Assembly: GCA_963724455.1 (NCBI GenBank)
Contig: CAVRUV010000022.1
Span: forward strand, 8,040-72,039
Direction: 5' to 3'
DNA: 64,000 bases
From: UBA525 sp963724455
GTDB lineage: Archaea; Nanobdellota; Nanobdellia; Woesearchaeales; UBA525
Shown: one piece after another, positions 62,361 to 64,000 of the stretch
How positions within the stretch are numbered: the first letter of the stretch is position 1
Layout: each line of letters opens with the position of its first letter
The notes under the pieces: generated by a model
What the model was told of the DNA's origin: nothing
The model's database searches: none
The model's input: only the letters and a program-made list of their open reading frames with translations
Program-made: the position numbers and the translations under genes

Positions 62361-62693
62361 TTAGGCACGTTGTATTTTTGTAACTAGCATTCCTATTATG
62401 AATCCTGCAATTATGTAGAATGCCCATTGCAGCACTCCTGCCCATTTCTCTGAATATTCGCGCCAGTTGTTGAAGTCGGAGGTACTAGACCACGCGCTTT
62501 TGTCAAAGTTGGTGTGTGCTACTATGAACCCTGTCTGAACATTATCATTAGCTTTGGTATTAAAATCAACACAGATACTTTCAGCTCCTTTTCCTTGAAC
62601 AACGTGTGTCATCTCGTGAAACATTATTCCGAGGAATAGTATTCCAAGCGCGGACAAAGGAAGTAGAACCCATGTTAGTGTCTTTGATTTCAT
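62361..62693 (-). CDS. Small membrane protein with HEMTH zincin motif
   Basis: The 110-residue protein has two membrane helices: residues about 8-26 (LLPLSALGILFLGIMF) running directly into HEMTHVVQG, and about 84-104 (LQWAFYIIAGFIIGMLV). HExxH binds zinc in metalloproteases; its place at the end of a membrane helix recalls site-2-type proteases, but the protein is far smaller and lacks their other motifs. A TATATATC box is about 22 nt upstream. Whether it is active is unknown. Confidence 0.65.
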   Translation of the reverse strand: MKSKTLTWVLLPLSALGILFLGIMFHEMTHVVQGKGAESICVDFNTKANDNVQTGFIVAHTNFDKSAWSSTSDFNNWREYSEKWAGVLQWAFYIIAGFIIGMLVTKIQRA

Positions 62694-62803
62694 AATTATG
62701 GCTGAGCCATCAAAAGATATATAACTAAGCTTGTATTAATATGCTTAATATGCACATTAAATATACTTAGTACCTATACATCTTTGTGCATATGGGTGAA
62801 TAT

Positions 62804-63724
62804 ATGAAACGAAGAGTTGTAAAACACGGTCCTGTCACACTCATAATCTCCTTACCTAGCGGATGGGTAAAACGTCAAGGCATAATGTCTGGAGACGAAA
62901 TAGATGTTGAAGAGCAAGCCGATGGGTTGCTTATTCGTAGTGATACAAAAAGTGAAGAACTTATTGCTGAATTTGAGACAACGAGTCTTGATAGGACAAC
63001 GCTTATGTATACAATTCGTGGCTACTATCGTTTAGGTTATGATTCGTTAACTATTATTTTTGCATCCTCTGGTATAAAATACGGTGCGAAAGGAACTGAA
63101 TTGCCAGTAATTGATGTTATTCGAGAAGAAGTTGCACGTTTAATAGGGTATGAGATCGTACATGAAGAGGAAGGCATGTGTACTATAAGGGATCTTCAAT
63201 CTCCTTCAATGAAGGATTTTGATGCTGTGTTGCGCAGAGTCTTGCTTTTAGTATCTGATGCTGCAAGAGAATTATCGCAAGGTGTTGGAAACAAATCTAG
63301 ACTTGCGACAATTAATCATAAACACGATACCATAACTAAATTTGTAAGTTATTGTTTGCGAATGCTCAGCAAGAAGTCCTCTCCAGATATATCTTCTAAG
63401 TATTTGTTCCATGTAATTGCAAGCCTTGATCGTTTAACTGATTTAATCAAATATGCTGCAAGAGATCTTTATGATAAACCAAAAATTTCTATGCAACTAA
63501 AGAAAATTTTAGAAATTAATGCCGAGTCCATGACTGATTATGCCTCGGTTCATTACAAGTATGATGCTGAAAAAGTCAGGCATATTGATGAGGGTAGATA
63601 TCTTATCATAAAACAATTAGCCACTATAAAAGATGAGTCTGAATGTGTTGTTGCAACAAGAATGTTAATATTTTCAGAGATGCTATTAGATTTCATAGAA
63701 TCATTATCAGTTATGAAAAAGTAG
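62804..63724 (+). CDS. AbrB-PhoU domain regulator
   Basis: The 306-residue protein starts MKRRVVKHGPVTLIISLPSGWVKRQGIMSGDEIDVEEQ, a swapped-hairpin AbrB/SpoVT domain that binds DNA. The rest is helical, with repeated PhoU-like three-helix units (VLRRVLLLVSDAARELSQG; YLFHVIASLDRLTDLIKYAARDL). Archaeal AbrB-PhoU proteins are annotated as phosphate uptake regulators; no pst genes are in view. The ATG at 62804 follows GGGTGAA; a GTG at 62786 is an alternative. Confidence 0.82.
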   Translation: MKRRVVKHGPVTLIISLPSGWVKRQGIMSGDEIDVEEQADGLLIRSDTKSEELIAEFETTSLDRTTLMYTIRGYYRLGYDSLTIIFASSGIKYGAKGTELPVIDVIREEVARLIGYEIVHEEEGMCTIRDLQSPSMKDFDAVLRRVLLLVSDAARELSQGVGNKSRLATINHKHDTITKFVSYCLRMLSKKSSPDISSKYLFHVIASLDRLTDLIKYAARDLYDKPKISMQLKKILEINAESMTDYASVHYKYDAEKVRHIDEGRYLIIKQLATIKDESECVVATRMLIFSEMLLDFIESLSVMKK

Positions 63725-64000
63725 AATATTTAGGTTCAAGGATATTTGCGACAACTTTGACTAACTTTTCAATATCTAAAACCATGTCTGGAGATGGATT
63801 GTATGGGCCCCACAATCCTGAGTTATCATAACGATCAAATGTGTTTGGTAATGCTAGATCGTATTTAGCCCTTCTCTCATCCCAATTACTGGTGTCTAAT
63901 CCAGATTCTTCAACTGTAAGTAATTTTGATCCTCTTTTTTCTGCACGCAGTTTAAGCAATTCTGATTGTGCATTTACTAAAATTGTATATACATTAATGT
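63711..64000 (-). CDS. Hypothetical protein, 5' part cut by window edge
   Basis: A minus-strand frame is open from the right edge to a stop at 63711, about 96 codons, with no stop before the edge. The visible C-terminal part has charged and aromatic stretches (SELLKLRAEKRGSKLLTVEES; TSNWDERRAKYDLALP; LWGPYNPSPDMVLDIEKLVKVV). I recognise no family. Its 3' end overlaps the convergent regulator gene by 14 bp. The true start lies beyond the window. Confidence 0.6.
   Translation of the reverse strand, partial: INVYTILVNAQSELLKLRAEKRGSKLLTVEESGLDTSNWDERRAKYDLALPNTFDRYDNSGLWGPYNPSPDMVLDIEKLVKVVANILEPKYSTFS

Overview
The window looks like a chromosomal segment of an uncultivated archaeon. The best guess is a DPANN lineage of the Woesearchaeota/Pacearchaeota type. 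The archaeal-type information genes are the main evidence: thermosome, archaeal GluRS, a small DUF1931-type histone-fold protein, RpoL, Spt5, SecE, eS19, eL39, eL31, eL15, uL11 and uS12. The sequence is AT-rich. Many genes have a TTTATAAA or TTTAAAAA box about 22-24 nt before the start codon and so are probably leaderless; others have GGTGA or GGAGG Shine-Dalgarno sites. The tRNA genes carry no encoded CCA.

Layout. 0-5 kb: the end of an unknown gene, an RluA-type pseudouridine synthase, tRNA-Ala, a membrane glycosyltransferase, a methyltransferase and a DPM1-like glycosyltransferase. 5-8.3 kb: GluRS, histone-fold protein and a conserved coiled-coil/proline-rich protein. 8.4-12 kb: a giant secreted Cys-rich protein. 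12.3-23 kb: thermosome, a nucleotide-kinase-like protein, FKBP isomerase, the ftsZ-secE-spt5 group, uL11 and the eS19-eL39-eL31 operon. 23-34.7 kb: housekeeping genes (MetF, HPF-like protein, eL15, a nucleotidyltransferase-domain protein, a CBS protein, a polyprenol-kinase-like protein, RpoL, an IMPDH-family enzyme, MscL, DoxX). 34.8-37.7 kb: a leftward cluster of unknown membrane/coiled-coil proteins around a LysM protein. 38-44 kb: VKOR, DEDD exonuclease, transglutaminase-like protein, METTL5-like methyltransferase, AlaX, an atypical eukaryotic-like protein kinase and a zinc-ribbon protein. 44-46 kb: alpha/beta hydrolase, tRNA-Thr and EEP nuclease. 46-62 kb: an almost wholly leftward envelope block with a lipoprotein, an ABC exporter with an S-layer-like partner, a Cys-rich VWC protein, two secreted Hcp-like proteins and a 1628-residue surface protein, interrupted only by uS12. 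62-64 kb: a zinc-finger peptide, a small HEMTH membrane protein, an AbrB-PhoU regulator and the end of an unknown gene.

The most unusual signal is a family of five intergenic structured elements (7175-7327 minus, 15549-15641 plus, 23127-23279 minus, 25785-25878 plus, 46091-46182 plus). They share sequence blocks (TCCCTC near the 5' side, CTCCAAGG at the 3' side; three share an identical 10-nt hairpin loop). The closing stem changes on both sides in every copy while still pairing, which is strong evidence for a folded RNA. I do not recognise the family. Other structured RNA candidates are a two-part element at 29477-29707 and hairpin-rich leaders in front of eS19 and eL15. Among proteins, the tandem Sec-exported Hcp-like proteins, with no other type VI secretion genes in view, and the LysM cluster stand out.
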